Assembly (NCBI GenBank): GCA_035548125.1
Contig: DASZTV010000066.1
Coordinates: 1 to 64,000, forward strand
Length of the DNA: 64,000 bases
Source of the DNA: DASZTV01 sp035548125
Lineage (GTDB): Bacteria; Actinomycetota; Actinomycetes; JAFAQI01
Direction: 5' to 3'
The notes below the pieces were generated by a model that worked only from the letters and a program-made list of their open reading frames with translations, ran no database searches and was not told the origin of the DNA. This document shows positions 32,972 through 40,911 of this stretch, one piece after another. Both the position numbers and the translations under genes were made by a program. Numbering within the stretch: position 1 is the first letter of the stretch; every line of letters starts with the position of its first letter.

Positions 32972-33094
32972 CTGGTTTGGATCGTCCTCGGCGTACTGAT
33001 AGGGCTGCTCAGTGATCGGCTCGATTGGGTCCCGGGTTAGGAATGTCGCGGTGCTCGGGTCGAAGTAGCGGGCGCGTCCGTAGGCGTGGATCGA
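32972..33094 (-). pseudogene. RHS-repeat core remnant
   Basis: About 41 codons, read on the minus strand, match the RHS-associated core: HAYGRARYFDPSTATFLTRD, then PIEPITEQPYQYAEDDPNQ. Real RHS proteins are over 1,000 residues long. Here the sequence before and after is unrelated, and there is no plausible start. It is the stump of an RHS or polymorphic toxin gene, abutting the toxin-antitoxin pair. Confidence 0.8.
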
Positions 33095-33124
33095 GTGGGA
33101 GGTTGCGAAGGGGCCAACCCGTAT

Positions 33125-33142
33125 TGTACAGTTTTCTGTACA
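33125..33142 (+). promoter_or_regulatory. Operator of the Phd/YoeB operon
   Basis: Perfect inverted repeat TGTACAG-TTTT-CTGTACA ending at the first base of the Shine-Dalgarno (AGGAGGGG). The position, 11 bp before the antitoxin ATG, fits autorepression by the antitoxin or the antitoxin-toxin complex. Confidence 0.7.
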
Positions 33143-33152
33143 GGAGGGGCTA

Positions 33153-33410
33153 ATGAAGACCATGAGCTATACCGAGTCGCGTGCCCGCTACGCAGAGGTA
33201 CTCGACCGCGTGGCCGAAGACCGCGAGGAGGTGATCATCACGCGCGCCGGTCATCCGTCGGTGGTGATCGTCTCTCTTGAGGACTTCGAGTCGCTGCGCG
33301 AGACGGCCTACCTCATGCGATCACCAGCCAACGCCCGGCGTCTTCTCGACGCGATGGAACGCCTCGAAACCGGCGCTGGAGAGCCGCACGACCTCATCGA
33401 CGCCGACTGA
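33153..33410 (+). CDS. yefM: Phd/YefM-family antitoxin
   Basis: An 85-residue antitoxin. The N-terminal DNA-binding part (MSYTESRARYAEVLDRVAED) and ITRAGHPSVVIVSLEDFESL are the standard Phd/YefM core. The C-terminal half (LMRSPANARRLLDAMERLET) is the toxin-wrapping segment. It binds YoeB and represses its own operon. ATG 33153 sits 3 nt after AGGAGGGG. Two bases separate it from the toxin gene. Presence beside an RHS remnant in an otherwise conserved region suggests lateral acquisition. Confidence 0.95.
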   Translation: MKTMSYTESRARYAEVLDRVAEDREEVIITRAGHPSVVIVSLEDFESLRETAYLMRSPANARRLLDAMERLETGAGEPHDLIDAD

Positions 33411-33412
33411 CG

Positions 33413-33673
33413 ATGCGTCTGGTGTGGGACCTCAACGCCTGGGAGGACTACCTGTGGTGGCAGGCCCAGGACCGTAGGGTCCTCAAGCGCATCAACCAGC
33501 TGATCCAGGACATCCTGCGCAACGGGAATGACGGAATCGGCAAGCCCGAGCCCCTCAAGCACGACTTCGCCGGCTACTGGTCACGCCGGATAACCGATGA
33601 ACACCGCCTGGTGTACAAGCTCACCGACACTGAGATCCGAATCGCGGCCTGCCGCTACCACTACGGTCGCTGA
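33413..33673 (+). CDS. yoeB: YoeB-family mRNA interferase toxin
   Basis: An 86-residue ribosome-dependent endoribonuclease. The catalytic residues of E. coli YoeB are at identical positions: Glu46 (GKPEPLKH), Arg65 (DEHRLVYK) and His83 (CRYHYGR at the C-terminus). The length and WSRRITDEHRLVY block are canonical, so the toxin looks intact. Translation is coupled to the antitoxin, with a 2-nt gap. Confidence 0.96.
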   Translation: MRLVWDLNAWEDYLWWQAQDRRVLKRINQLIQDILRNGNDGIGKPEPLKHDFAGYWSRRITDEHRLVYKLTDTEIRIAACRYHYGR

Positions 33674-33684
33674 CATCTGAACGA

Positions 33685-33873
33685 TCACCGTGACCCACCC
33701 GCGACCCTGACGACCGCGGTACGCCGGTCGGCACCGACGATGACCACCTGCGTGACGTAGGTGGGCGGGCCGGCGTCGCGGTCGATGAGCGGCTGACCAC
33801 GGTCGTCAGTGCGCGGCTCCGCGGGCGCCGTGCAGATGATGAGCGCGCCCGCCGTGTCGACGAGTGCGCGCAT
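33685..33873 (-). CDS. Fragment of a plasmid/ICE-type hypothetical protein
   Basis: A small ORF of 62 residues starting ATG 33873, six bases after GAGGA (a longer ATG at 33924 lacks a binding site). It reads APAEPRTDDRGQPLIDRDAG, then YVTQVVIVGADRRTAVVRVA. From memory this pattern (PEPKxDxxGxPLxDRxTGxPLY) is common in small proteins of actinomycete integrative plasmids near tra genes, where the protein continues about 40 residues further. Here it stops just after the VxVxG strand, so it may be truncated. Convergent with yoeB. Confidence 0.45.
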   Translation of the reverse strand: MRALVDTAGALIICTAPAEPRTDDRGQPLIDRDAGPPTYVTQVVIVGADRRTAVVRVAGGSR

Positions 33874-34204
33874 GAGCTGTTCCTCTCGGTTACCGGGACC
33901 CGGCACGGTGCCGAACTCCTCCATGAGGGGTCTTGGCGGATCGCGGCCGGCATTGGCCGGATCGACTACGCCTGTGGCCCCTCACATTTGGTTATGGCGG
34001 AACGGCCTCGCCATTGGCCCAGCCCGCGAGATCGACCGATCGCACGGGGCTCATCACGCGCGAGAAGAGAGGTTCCGACCTCAGCCGGAGGCGACACCGG
34101 CATGAACCGCCGAAGGCCACGCCCGCACGGAGCGACCACCGCGGGTTTCTCCAATGATCGCGCCGGTCATGCCGCGCGCGATCAGCCCTCGTACTCGAAC
34201 ACGA
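33874..34204. other. Non-coding or degraded stretch of the accessory island
   Basis: About 330 bp without a convincing gene. A minus-strand frame from about 34236 to 34081 contains MLQVGDRVRVRGLIARGMTG, reminiscent of a small SH3/KOW-like domain, but it degenerates after 35 residues and overlaps the next ORF in another frame. Short near-repeats with CATTGGCC occur at about 33950 and 34012. Composition is a little less GC-rich than the flanks. I read it as decayed mobile-element sequence. Confidence 0.4.
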
Positions 34205-34546
34205 TCACCGACCTGAAGCATCAGGCTCCATTCCATCCGATGGTGCGGGTGATTGGCCGGGACAGTTCCCGCTGTTGTTGTGCTCATCAAGGATGTGGGC
34301 GTCCGTGCCCGTCACGCAATTGATCCCGGCGCCGAGCGCATGAAAGGGGTTCAACATCGCTACCGCGCCAGCGAGGCCCGCGAGGCAGCCGTACCAAACG
34401 CCTTTCCTTTCCAATGAGCTGCTGTGAGTTCGGTGGGCGGCTACGTCAAGTCCGACAGCCGAGGTACACAGACCCCCCGCCGCAATCAAGTCCGCGCCCC
34501 CGGTTGGTACCGCGCCGGCAAGGGTGACGCCGCTTCGGCAAGGCAT
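34205..34546 (-). CDS. Hypothetical small membrane protein downstream of cyclase
   Basis: A 113-codon frame that starts ATG 34546, only two bases after the cyclase stop, so it could be translated by coupling. It has one hydrophobic stretch (VWYGCLAGLAGAVAMLNPF) after a weaker one (GGADLIAAGGLCTSAVGL). The C-terminus is polar, with HILDEHNNSGNCPG. I recognise no family. Composition is less GC-rich than the neighbours and there is no Shine-Dalgarno. It may be a real island gene or decayed sequence. Confidence 0.35.
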   Translation of the reverse strand: MPCRSGVTLAGAVPTGGADLIAAGGLCTSAVGLDVAAHRTHSSSLERKGVWYGCLAGLAGAVAMLNPFHALGAGINCVTGTDAHILDEHNNSGNCPGQSPAPSDGMEPDASGR

Positions 34547-34548
34547 CC

Positions 34549-37500
34549 CTAACGGGGAAGCGCTGACAGCGCGCGTTGGGAAGCGGCGAGCTCGCCGCGC
34601 ATCTCGGTGGCTCCCGACAAGGCGGTCGCCTGGCGCACTGCGTAACGCGCAGCGGGTACGTCACCCACAGCGGCGAGGCAGGCACCGAGGACCCGAAGCG
34701 CAACGATGCGCGACCGCACGTCCTCGGCGTGCTGTGCCATCGCCTCGTGCGCGACGCGCAGCGCCTCGTCGGCCTGACCGAGTTCGAGCAAGCCACCAGC
34801 GAGATGGGCGAGCGCCTGCCGGCGAGGGAAGGCGAGTGAGGAGTCGGCAACAACCTGCGCCTCACGCAACAGCTGCACCGCTTCTTCGGTCTCGCCTCGC
34901 GCGCGGAGTGCCTGGGCGAGCAGCACCCGGAGGCTGACCAGTGCACCCGGCTTGAGGTCGAGCCCTTCGGCGGCCTCCAGCGCGAGCCGCGCGGCACCCT
35001 CCGCCGCAGTCGCGTCGCCGAGATCGAGCCGGCAGTAGCCGATGCTGACCGTCGCCAGCGCCGCGGGCAGCGGGTTGCGCGCCTTCAGAGCGAGATCGAC
35101 CGCGTGCTCGAGGCGGCGGATCGCCTTGCGCTGGCGACCTTGCGCGCGCAGCGCGGCGGCCGACGCGACCGACGCCATGCACTGGCCCCACACGTCGCCG
35201 AGCTCTTCGAACTGCTCGTACGCCGCCGCCGACTGCTCGAGGGCCGTGCTGAGCAGCCCGAGCTCCGCTGCGGCGAAGCCGTCGATCGTGAGGCACGCGG
35301 CGGTACCCCACCGATCGCCGATCGCGCGACCGACTGGCAGCAGGCTCTGCGCGAGCTCGCGCGCCTCGGAGAGCCGGCCTTGGAGCAACCGGATGAACGC
35401 CTCGGTGCCCGCGCACCAGGACAGGCCGCCGTCGTCGTCCAGACTCGTGAACACCTCGCGCGCCGCGACCAGCCGCTGCCCGGCGAGGTCGTAGTCGCCC
35501 CGCGTCGTCGCGGTCCACGCCAGATGCTGCAGCGCCCAGCCGGCGCCGCGCCGGTCGCCCACCCGCTCCGCGAGCGACAGCGCCTGGCCGAACCGCTCCT
35601 CCGCGGCGGACAGCCGCGCGGCGAGGAAGTCCATCATCCCGAGCTGACGCAGCGCCTCGCCGGTCACCCGGTCGTAGCCCGAGTCGCTCGCGACGGCCAG
35701 CGCCGTGACGAGGGCCCGGGTGGCGCGGTTGTCCTCGCCTCTGCGGCGCAGGATGTCGCCGTGCACGACGAGGGCTGTCGCCCGCGTCCGCTGGTCCGTC
35801 GAGTCCAACGCCGACTCGAGGTCGGCCTCCGCCTCGTCGAGGCGATGCAGTGCGACGCGCGCCGCCGCCCGGCGTACCAACGTGCGCGCGACCGTCGGTT
35901 CCGGGAGGTTGCCGTCCGCGAGGCTGATCGCCCGGGTCAGCAGCGCCTCGGCCCGGGCGTTGTCGTCGCGCGCGAGCGCTGCTTCACCGAGCCGGTCGAG
36001 CGCGCCGAAGCCGATCTCCCGAGCCGACCACGCGACGTCGCCCGGCGGCAGGTTCATCTCCGCGGCCAGCCGGACCGCCTGCTCGGACTGGGCGGCGGCA
36101 AACGCGTCGGTGTCGCCGGGCGACCACTGCAGGCCGTCGATCGCCCAGCGAGCGACGGTGGCGTGACGGCGGGCGCGCTCGCCCTTCGGGATTCCGGCGT
36201 ACGCGACGTCGCGGGCGAGCGCGTGCGTGAACACGAACTGCGGCGCCGACTCCGAACCCTCGGTGACCGGGCGCACGATGCCGCGCGACAGCAGCTCGTC
36301 CAGACCGGGCGTCACCTGGTCGCTGTCGCCGTCGACAGGGGCCAGCGCCCGGAACATCTCGAAGGTGAACCGGTTGCCGATCACCGACGCGTCGCGAGCG
36401 AGTGCGCGCGCGGCGGGCGACAGTCCGTCGATGCGAGCGGCGAGAACAGCCTGCACGCCGGCCGGCAACACGTCACGTGGCAGCTCGCCCACCAGGTGCC
36501 ATCCGTCGCTGTCGCGGCGAAGCAGTTCGCGGTCCACCAGCAGGTGCAGCAGCTCGGCGAGGAAGAACGGGTTGCCCTGCGCACGACTCAGGAGCAGGTC
36601 ACGCGTCTCGGGCTCGAGTTCTGCGCCGTCGAGGTACGCCCGCAGCAGCCGCTCGCTCGCAGCCTCGTCGAGGGGCGAGACCGGAAGCAGCTCCGGGTCA
36701 GGCATCCGTTCCCACCACGGCACGGTGAGCAGGTCCGGTCGTCCGACCGCCACGAACATGACCGCGGACCGCAGCTCTTCGGCGAGCGTCGGGATGGCGT
36801 TGAGCAGGTCGCCGGTCGCCCAGTGCGCGTCGTCGATGACGAGCACGAGCGGCCCCTCGACGGTCAGCGCTGCCAGCACCGAGGCCACGGCTTCCACCAT
36901 CGGGTCGCGGGAGACCTCGATGGTTCCCGGCGTCGCCGCGTCGCGCGGGCCGATCGGGGCCCACTCGACCAGGCCGAGCAGCGCGAGCAGCCGGTCGGTC
37001 ATCTGGCTGGTGATCGGGCGCGCGTCCTCGAGCGCGGCGAGCCTCGTGATCGTCCGGCGGACCCGCGAGACGGCGGACTCGACGTCGTCGTCCTCGGTGA
37101 TGCCGAACGCGGTCCGCATCCAGTCGGCGAACGGGGACAGCTCGCGGCGCTCGCCGTACGGCGCGCAGCGTCCCCAGAGCACGCGCACCGCCGGCAGCTC
37201 TCCCGCGAACTCGGCAAGCTCCAGCGCGAGCCGGGTCTTGCCCACGCCCGCGTCGCCGGTGACGACGACCGAAGCCGGCTTGCCGCGCTCGACGACGTCG
37301 AGCACCCGGCCGACCAGCCGCCCGAACTCCGCGTCGCGCCCGATGAACGGCGCCTCCTCGCCGAGCCCGATCCGTGCCGCGCCCGGCGGCCGCAGGCCCA
37401 CGAGCTCGTAGGCCGGGACCGGCTCGCGCTTCCCCTTCAGCCGCAGCGGAGGTAGCGAGCGCCACGATGCGATCGACATCGTCGCGAGCGCTGTCGAGCG

Positions 37501-38055
37501 TCCCGCGAGGACCGCGCCGACGCTCGCCGCGTCGGACAGCCGCGAGGCGGTGTTCACGGTGTCTCCGACGACGGTGTAGGACAACGACGCCTGGACCCCG
37601 GCGAGCACCTCGCCGGTGTTGAGGCCGACGCGAAGGCCCATCCGGCGCCCGCCGCCGGATTCCTCTTCCATCACCCGCCGCACCGCGGTCTGCATGTGCG
37701 CGGCAGCGCGCACCGCTCGCTCGACGTCATCCTCGTGCGCGGTGGGTGCGCCGAAGACGGCCATGATCCCGTCGCCGGTGAGCTTGTCGATGGTGCCGCC
37801 GTGATCGGTCACGGACCTGCCGAGCACCGCCAGCACGTGGTCGGTGACGACGCCGACCCGCTCCGGGTCGACGCCCTCTGCCCACGCGGTGAAGTCCGAC
37901 AGGTCACCGAACAGGACCGTCACGATCCGGCGCTCTGCTGTGGTCTCGGCCGCGAGCTGGGAGGTGTCGAGCAACGCGCCGCAGGAGTAGCAGAACCGCG
38001 CCGACGGGACGGTCGGCGTCCCGCAGACCGGGCAGACGAGAGGGCTGGTCGTCAC
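34549..38055 (-). CDS. Class IIIb adenylate cyclase-AAA ATPase-TPR regulator
   Basis: A signalling protein of 1168 residues. It starts with a zinc ribbon (Cys8, 11, 22, 25), then a class III cyclase domain (~43-165). Metal residues are Asp51 and Asp95, substrate Lys91, and transition-state Asn158 and Arg162. The adenine-side residue is Thr151 instead of Asp, as in class IIIb (CyaB1/CyaC-like) enzymes. An AAA/STAND ATPase follows with Walker A GDAGVGKT (~267) and Walker B LVLVIDDAHW. The C-terminal 550 residues are helical TPR-like repeats. No LuxR helix-turn-helix ends the protein. It should make cAMP under control of an ATP-dependent sensor. Start GTG 38055 overlaps the upstream stop; last core gene of a five-gene operon. 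Confidence 0.93.
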   Translation of the reverse strand: MTTSPLVCPVCGTPTVPSARFCYSCGALLDTSQLAAETTAERRIVTVLFGDLSDFTAWAEGVDPERVGVVTDHVLAVLGRSVTDHGGTIDKLTGDGIMAVFGAPTAHEDDVERAVRAAAHMQTAVRRVMEEESGGGRRMGLRVGLNTGEVLAGVQASLSYTVVGDTVNTASRLSDAASVGAVLAGRSTALATMSIASWRSLPPLRLKGKREPVPAYELVGLRPPGAARIGLGEEAPFIGRDAEFGRLVGRVLDVVERGKPASVVVTGDAGVGKTRLALELAEFAGELPAVRVLWGRCAPYGERRELSPFADWMRTAFGITEDDDVESAVSRVRRTITRLAALEDARPITSQMTDRLLALLGLVEWAPIGPRDAATPGTIEVSRDPMVEAVASVLAALTVEGPLVLVIDDAHWATGDLLNAIPTLAEELRSAVMFVAVGRPDLLTVPWWERMPDPELLPVSPLDEAASERLLRAYLDGAELEPETRDLLLSRAQGNPFFLAELLHLLVDRELLRRDSDGWHLVGELPRDVLPAGVQAVLAARIDGLSPAARALARDASVIGNRFTFEMFRALAPVDGDSDQVTPGLDELLSRGIVRPVTEGSESAPQFVFTHALARDVAYAGIPKGERARRHATVARWAIDGLQWSPGDTDAFAAAQSEQAVRLAAEMNLPPGDVAWSAREIGFGALDRLGEAALARDDNARAEALLTRAISLADGNLPEPTVARTLVRRAAARVALHRLDEAEADLESALDSTDQRTRATALVVHGDILRRRGEDNRATRALVTALAVASDSGYDRVTGEALRQLGMMDFLAARLSAAEERFGQALSLAERVGDRRGAGWALQHLAWTATTRGDYDLAGQRLVAAREVFTSLDDDGGLSWCAGTEAFIRLLQGRLSEARELAQSLLPVGRAIGDRWGTAACLTIDGFAAAELGLLSTALEQSAAAYEQFEELGDVWGQCMASVASAAALRAQGRQRKAIRRLEHAVDLALKARNPLPAALATVSIGYCRLDLGDATAAEGAARLALEAAEGLDLKPGALVSLRVLLAQALRARGETEEAVQLLREAQVVADSSLAFPRRQALAHLAGGLLELGQADEALRVAHEAMAQHAEDVRSRIVALRVLGACLAAVGDVPAARYAVRQATALSGATEMRGELAASQRALSALPR

Positions 38056-38825
38056 GGGTTATCGCGGAGATAGTCCAGCTGCGCGCGCACCGACAGCGTG
38101 GCGTAGGGCCACAGGGACTCGTCGACATCGGCGTACACGCGGCGTACGACGGCGTCCTCGTCGGCATCCCCGGCCGCTAGGGCGGCCCGCACCTGCTCGA
38201 GCCGCTCGTTGCGGTGCACGAGGTAGTACTCGAGGACCTCGAGCGGGTTGTTCACGACAGGTCCGTGGCCGGGCAGGATCACGTCGATGTCCCCGGCCGC
38301 GATGTCCCGCAGCCGTCGCAGCGAGTCGAAGTAGTCGCCCAGATGCCCGTCCGGGTGGGCGATCACGGCGGTGCCCCGACCCAGGACGGTGTCGCCGGTC
38401 AGCAACGCGCGGTCCGCCTCGAGGACGAAGCTCACCGAGTCGCTCGAGTGGCCCGGCGTCAGCAGGGTCAGCCATTCCAGCCCGGCCAGCGCGCTGCGAC
38501 CGGGACGGTCGGGGATCGGCTCCGCGCCGATGCAGAGGTCCGGGTCGCGGGCGAGTACCGGCGCACCGGTCATCTCGTGCAGCTGCGGCGCGCACTCGCC
38601 GTGATCGAAGTGGCCGTGGGTCAGCACGATCGCCGCGATCGGCCCCAGCTCGGCGACCTGGTCGAGGTGACCGTTCTCGATCGGTCCCGGGTCGACGACG
38701 ACGAGCGGGCCGTCGCCGTCGGGGGAGCGCAGCACCCAGGTGTTGGTCCCGTCGAGCGTCATCGGGCCGGGGTTGGGCGCAAGCAGTCGGGAAGCGCTCG
38801 ACGTCACCGCTTCCAAGCTGCTCAT
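38052..38825 (-). CDS. Metallo-beta-lactamase-fold hydrolase (Rv3677c-like)
   Basis: A 257-residue MBL-fold protein of the glyoxalase II/LACTB2-like group. The metal motif is LTHGHFDHGE, with further His at TPGHSSDS, Asp at LTGDTVLG and His at ILPGHGPV. A C-terminal winged-helix-like segment (YLVHRNERLEQV ... VDESLWPYATLSV) is typical of LACTB2 relatives, some of which act on RNA. It overlaps genes on both sides by four bases. In M. tuberculosis the counterpart lies just beyond crp. The substrate is unknown. Confidence 0.9.
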   Translation of the reverse strand: MSSLEAVTSSASRLLAPNPGPMTLDGTNTWVLRSPDGDGPLVVVDPGPIENGHLDQVAELGPIAAIVLTHGHFDHGECAPQLHEMTGAPVLARDPDLCIGAEPIPDRPGRSALAGLEWLTLLTPGHSSDSVSFVLEADRALLTGDTVLGRGTAVIAHPDGHLGDYFDSLRRLRDIAAGDIDVILPGHGPVVNNPLEVLEYYLVHRNERLEQVRAALAAGDADEDAVVRRVYADVDESLWPYATLSVRAQLDYLRDNP

Positions 38826-39685
38826 GAGTCGTGCGGGTAGTCGGCGTCGTGCGGCAGCAGGAACTTCAGCTGGTCGTTGGCGTCGAAGATCAGCTTGGGC
38901 AGGATCCGGGTCACGGTGCGAGCGGCGGCTGCCTCGAGCACCGCGTCGACAGATCCGAACTCCGACAGGTCGCGCAACGATGCGAGGGTCGGTGGCATCA
39001 GCATCATCTCGCCGCGTTCGCTGCCCGCGATCGCGTCCTGCGGCTTCATCCAGGCGACGTGGTCCGCTTCGCCGCCGACGTCGCGGGTGCGCTGTCCGAC
39101 GGGCAGCGCCGCGACGAAGAAGCGGGTGTCGAACCGCCGTGACTCCACCTCGGGGGTGAGCCAGTGCGTCCACGCGCGTAGTAGGTCGCCGCGTACGACG
39201 AGACCGCGCCGGCGCAGGAAGTCCGCGAGCGAGAGCGATCGGTCGATCAGCGCCAGCCGGTCGGCCTCCCAGTCGTCGCCGCTGGTGTCCTCGACGACGG
39301 TCGAGCTGTCCGGTCCGGCGAGCAGCACGCCGGACTCCTCGAAGGTCTCGCGCACCGCCGCGCAGACCAGTGCGCGGGCGAGCCGCTCGTCGCAGGACAG
39401 GTCCTTCGCCCACTCCGCGGGCGATCGGCCCACCCACGCGTCGTCGTCGAGGTCCTCGTCCCGCGGGTCGACCGACCCGCCGGGGAACACGAACGCGCCG
39501 GCAGCGAACGCCATCGACGCGGTCCGCCGGAGCAGGTAGACCTCGGGGCCGTCGGCGCCGTCGCGAAGCATCACTACGGTCGCCGCGTGACGCGGGACCA
39601 CCGGCTCGATCTCCCCCGCGTTGAGCTTGCGGATGGTGTCGACTAGCCCCGAGAACAGCTCGCTCGGATCCTTCGCCGAAGTCAC
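38822..39685 (-). CDS. Nudix hydrolase, NUDT19-like
   Basis: A 287-residue Nudix protein with an insert inside the Nudix box. GAFVFPGGSVDPRDED begins the box, about 30 residues intervene (DDDAWVGRSPAEWAKDLSCDE), and CAAVRETFEESGVLL completes it. This split arrangement is typical of the NUDT19/RP2p group that hydrolyses CoA derivatives. Start GTG 39685. It is tied by four-base overlaps between ridA and the MBL-fold gene. Confidence 0.88.
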   Translation of the reverse strand: MTSAKDPSELFSGLVDTIRKLNAGEIEPVVPRHAATVVMLRDGADGPEVYLLRRTASMAFAAGAFVFPGGSVDPRDEDLDDDAWVGRSPAEWAKDLSCDERLARALVCAAVRETFEESGVLLAGPDSSTVVEDTSGDDWEADRLALIDRSLSLADFLRRRGLVVRGDLLRAWTHWLTPEVESRRFDTRFFVAALPVGQRTRDVGGEADHVAWMKPQDAIAGSERGEMMLMPPTLASLRDLSEFGSVDAVLEAAAARTVTRILPKLIFDANDQLKFLLPHDADYPHDS

Positions 39686-40176
39686 TCCGCTGCCCCCTGC
39701 CCGCCCGCGCTTTCCGCGCGCACCTTGACGACGAGCTCGACCTCGACAGGCGCGTCCATCGGAAGCACCGCGACCCCGACGGAGCTGCGCGCGTGGCTGC
39801 CGGCGTCGGCGAACGCCGTACCGATCAGCTCGCTCGCGCCGTTGACGACCACCGGCTGGGAGACGAACGACGGTGCGCTCGCGACGTACCCGACGACCTT
39901 CACGACCTGCTCGACGAGGTCGAGGTCGCCGATCACGCCCTTCACGGCCGCGATCGCGTTGAGAGCGCAGGCCTGGGCCAGCTCGGCAGCCCGCTCGGGC
40001 GTGACGTCGGCGCCGACCTTGCCGGTCGCCATCAGCTCCCCCCCGACCGTGGGCAGCTGGCCGGACGTCCAGACCAGATCAGCGCTACGCACCGCGGGCA
40101 CGTAGGCCGCAACCGGCTTGGCGACCTCGGGCACGGTGAGCCCGATCGCGGCGAGCCGGTCTTCGACTGCACTCAT
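39682..40176 (-). CDS. RidA-family protein (Rv3678c-like)
   Basis: A 164-residue YjgF/YER057c/UK114-family protein; canonical RidA deaminates reactive enamine/imine intermediates. The core begins with AAYVPAVRSADLVWTSGQLP. The later segments VEQVVKVVGYVAS and ARSSVGVAVLPMDAPVEVEL match the family, but the Arg of RidA (usually in -xxR- before the last strand) is represented only by HARSSVG, so activity is uncertain. ATG 40176, nine bases after the DUF4177 stop. Confidence 0.88.
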   Translation of the reverse strand: MSAVEDRLAAIGLTVPEVAKPVAAYVPAVRSADLVWTSGQLPTVGGELMATGKVGADVTPERAAELAQACALNAIAAVKGVIGDLDLVEQVVKVVGYVASAPSFVSQPVVVNGASELIGTAFADAGSHARSSVGVAVLPMDAPVEVELVVKVRAESAGGQGAAE

Positions 40177-40185
40177 CCGGCGGCG

Positions 40186-40344
40186 CTACTCGACCGGGCG
40201 CTTGAGGTACGCCACCAGCTGCTCGCCGCCGCCGGGACCGGGGATGACCTGCACCAGCTCCCAGCCGTCGGAGCCCCACTGGTCGAGGATCTGCTTGGTG
40301 GCGTGCACCAACAACGGAACGGTCGCGTACTCCCACTTCGTCAC
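40186..40344 (-). CDS. DUF4177 small protein (Rv3678A-like)
   Basis: A 52-residue protein opening MTKWEYATVPLLVHATKQIL and containing DQWGSDGWELVQVIPG, the DUF4177 signature (W-E-Y ... GWELV). Start GTG 40344, stop 40186. It occupies the place of the small gene between ridA and whiB4 in M. tuberculosis and is the first gene of the cyclase operon. No function is known for the family. Short length makes it easy to miss. Confidence 0.88.
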   Translation of the reverse strand: MTKWEYATVPLLVHATKQILDQWGSDGWELVQVIPGPGGGEQLVAYLKRPVE

Positions 40345-40451
40345 ACCCGGAGCCTATTTGCTAAGGCCGAAACGACGAGAGCGCATCCCGAAACCCAAGA
40401 TCAAGGCGCAATAACGCAGCCACTGCCAGCCCCGGAGACTTCCGCTGCGAC

Positions 40452-40549
40452 GCGGAGGTGGACAGGTAGTTCGCGGAGCGACGTAAAGGGCGAGCCCAAC
40501 GGGCGAGCGACAGTCGCGGAGCGGACTAGCGCTAGCTGCCCGCCACCGC
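40452..40549. repeat. Imperfect inverted-repeat element in the DUF4177-whiB4 gap
   Basis: The 216-bp gap holds a structured element. Outer 18-nt arms (40452-40469 and 40532-40549) are inverted copies with 14 of 18 positions matching. Between them are direct repeats TCGCGGAGCGAC (40471) and TCGCGGAGCGGAC (40514), and two copies of GGGCGAGC (40488 and 40501). It ends about 11 bp before the whiB4 stop. It resembles the other palindromic elements in style but not in core sequence. Confidence 0.55.
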
Positions 40550-40560
40550 GTACCTAACGA

Positions 40561-40824
40561 CTACGCGTTGGCGGCGCGGCGTGAGCGCAGCAGACGCTTG
40601 CGCTCGAGCTCGTTGAGACCACCCCAGATGCCGTGGTTCTCGGCGACCTGCAGGGAGTAGTTGAGGCATTGCTCGCGGACCTTGCACTGGCGGCACAGCG
40701 CCCGCGCAACACCTTCGCGCTGGTCCTTCTCCGGCTTGCGCTCGAAATGGCTCGGCGCGTAGAAGTACATCGCGTTGGTGGACTGACACTCGGCGCCCGC
40801 GCGCCACGTGAGTTCGTCGTACAC
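40561..40824 (-). CDS. whiB4: WhiB-family iron-sulfur regulator (WhiB4/WblA)
   Basis: An 87-residue redox- and NO-responsive [4Fe-4S] transcription regulator. Cluster ligands are Cys13, Cys44, Cys47 and Cys53 (C-x2-C-x5-C at the end), followed by the beta-turn GIWGGL and a basic C-terminus ERKRLLRSRR for DNA contact. Divergent from the ArsA-like pair exactly as whiB4 in M. tuberculosis and wblA in Streptomyces, where it controls oxidative stress and secondary metabolism. Start GTG 40824; 87 bp separate it from the ArsA-like gene. Confidence 0.95.
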   Translation of the reverse strand: MYDELTWRAGAECQSTNAMYFYAPSHFERKPEKDQREGVARALCRQCKVREQCLNYSLQVAENHGIWGGLNELERKRLLRSRRAANA

Positions 40825-40898
40825 CGCTGAACCTCACCCTCGTGCACTGGGAATTGGAGTGAGATTCGCCACTTCGTCGCGGTCTCCTGCTCGCCGAA

Positions 40899-40904
40899 TA
40901 CGCT
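40899..40904 (+). promoter_or_regulatory. Putative -10 box giving a leaderless ArsA-like transcript
   Basis: TACGCT ends seven bases before the GTG start of the first ArsA-like gene, placing transcription initiation at the start codon. No Shine-Dalgarno is evident. Confidence 0.4.
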
Positions 40905-40911
40905 TTTCCGA

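Noticed and set aside
34081..34236. Small SH3/KOW-like protein (MLQVGDRVRVRG...)
   Set aside because: Suggestive for about 35 residues only, then degenerates; overlaps another frame. Kept only as a remark on the island.
35104..37455. 783-codon plus-strand open frame opposite the cyclase gene
   Set aside because: Shadow of the cyclase/ATPase gene; no recognisable motif.
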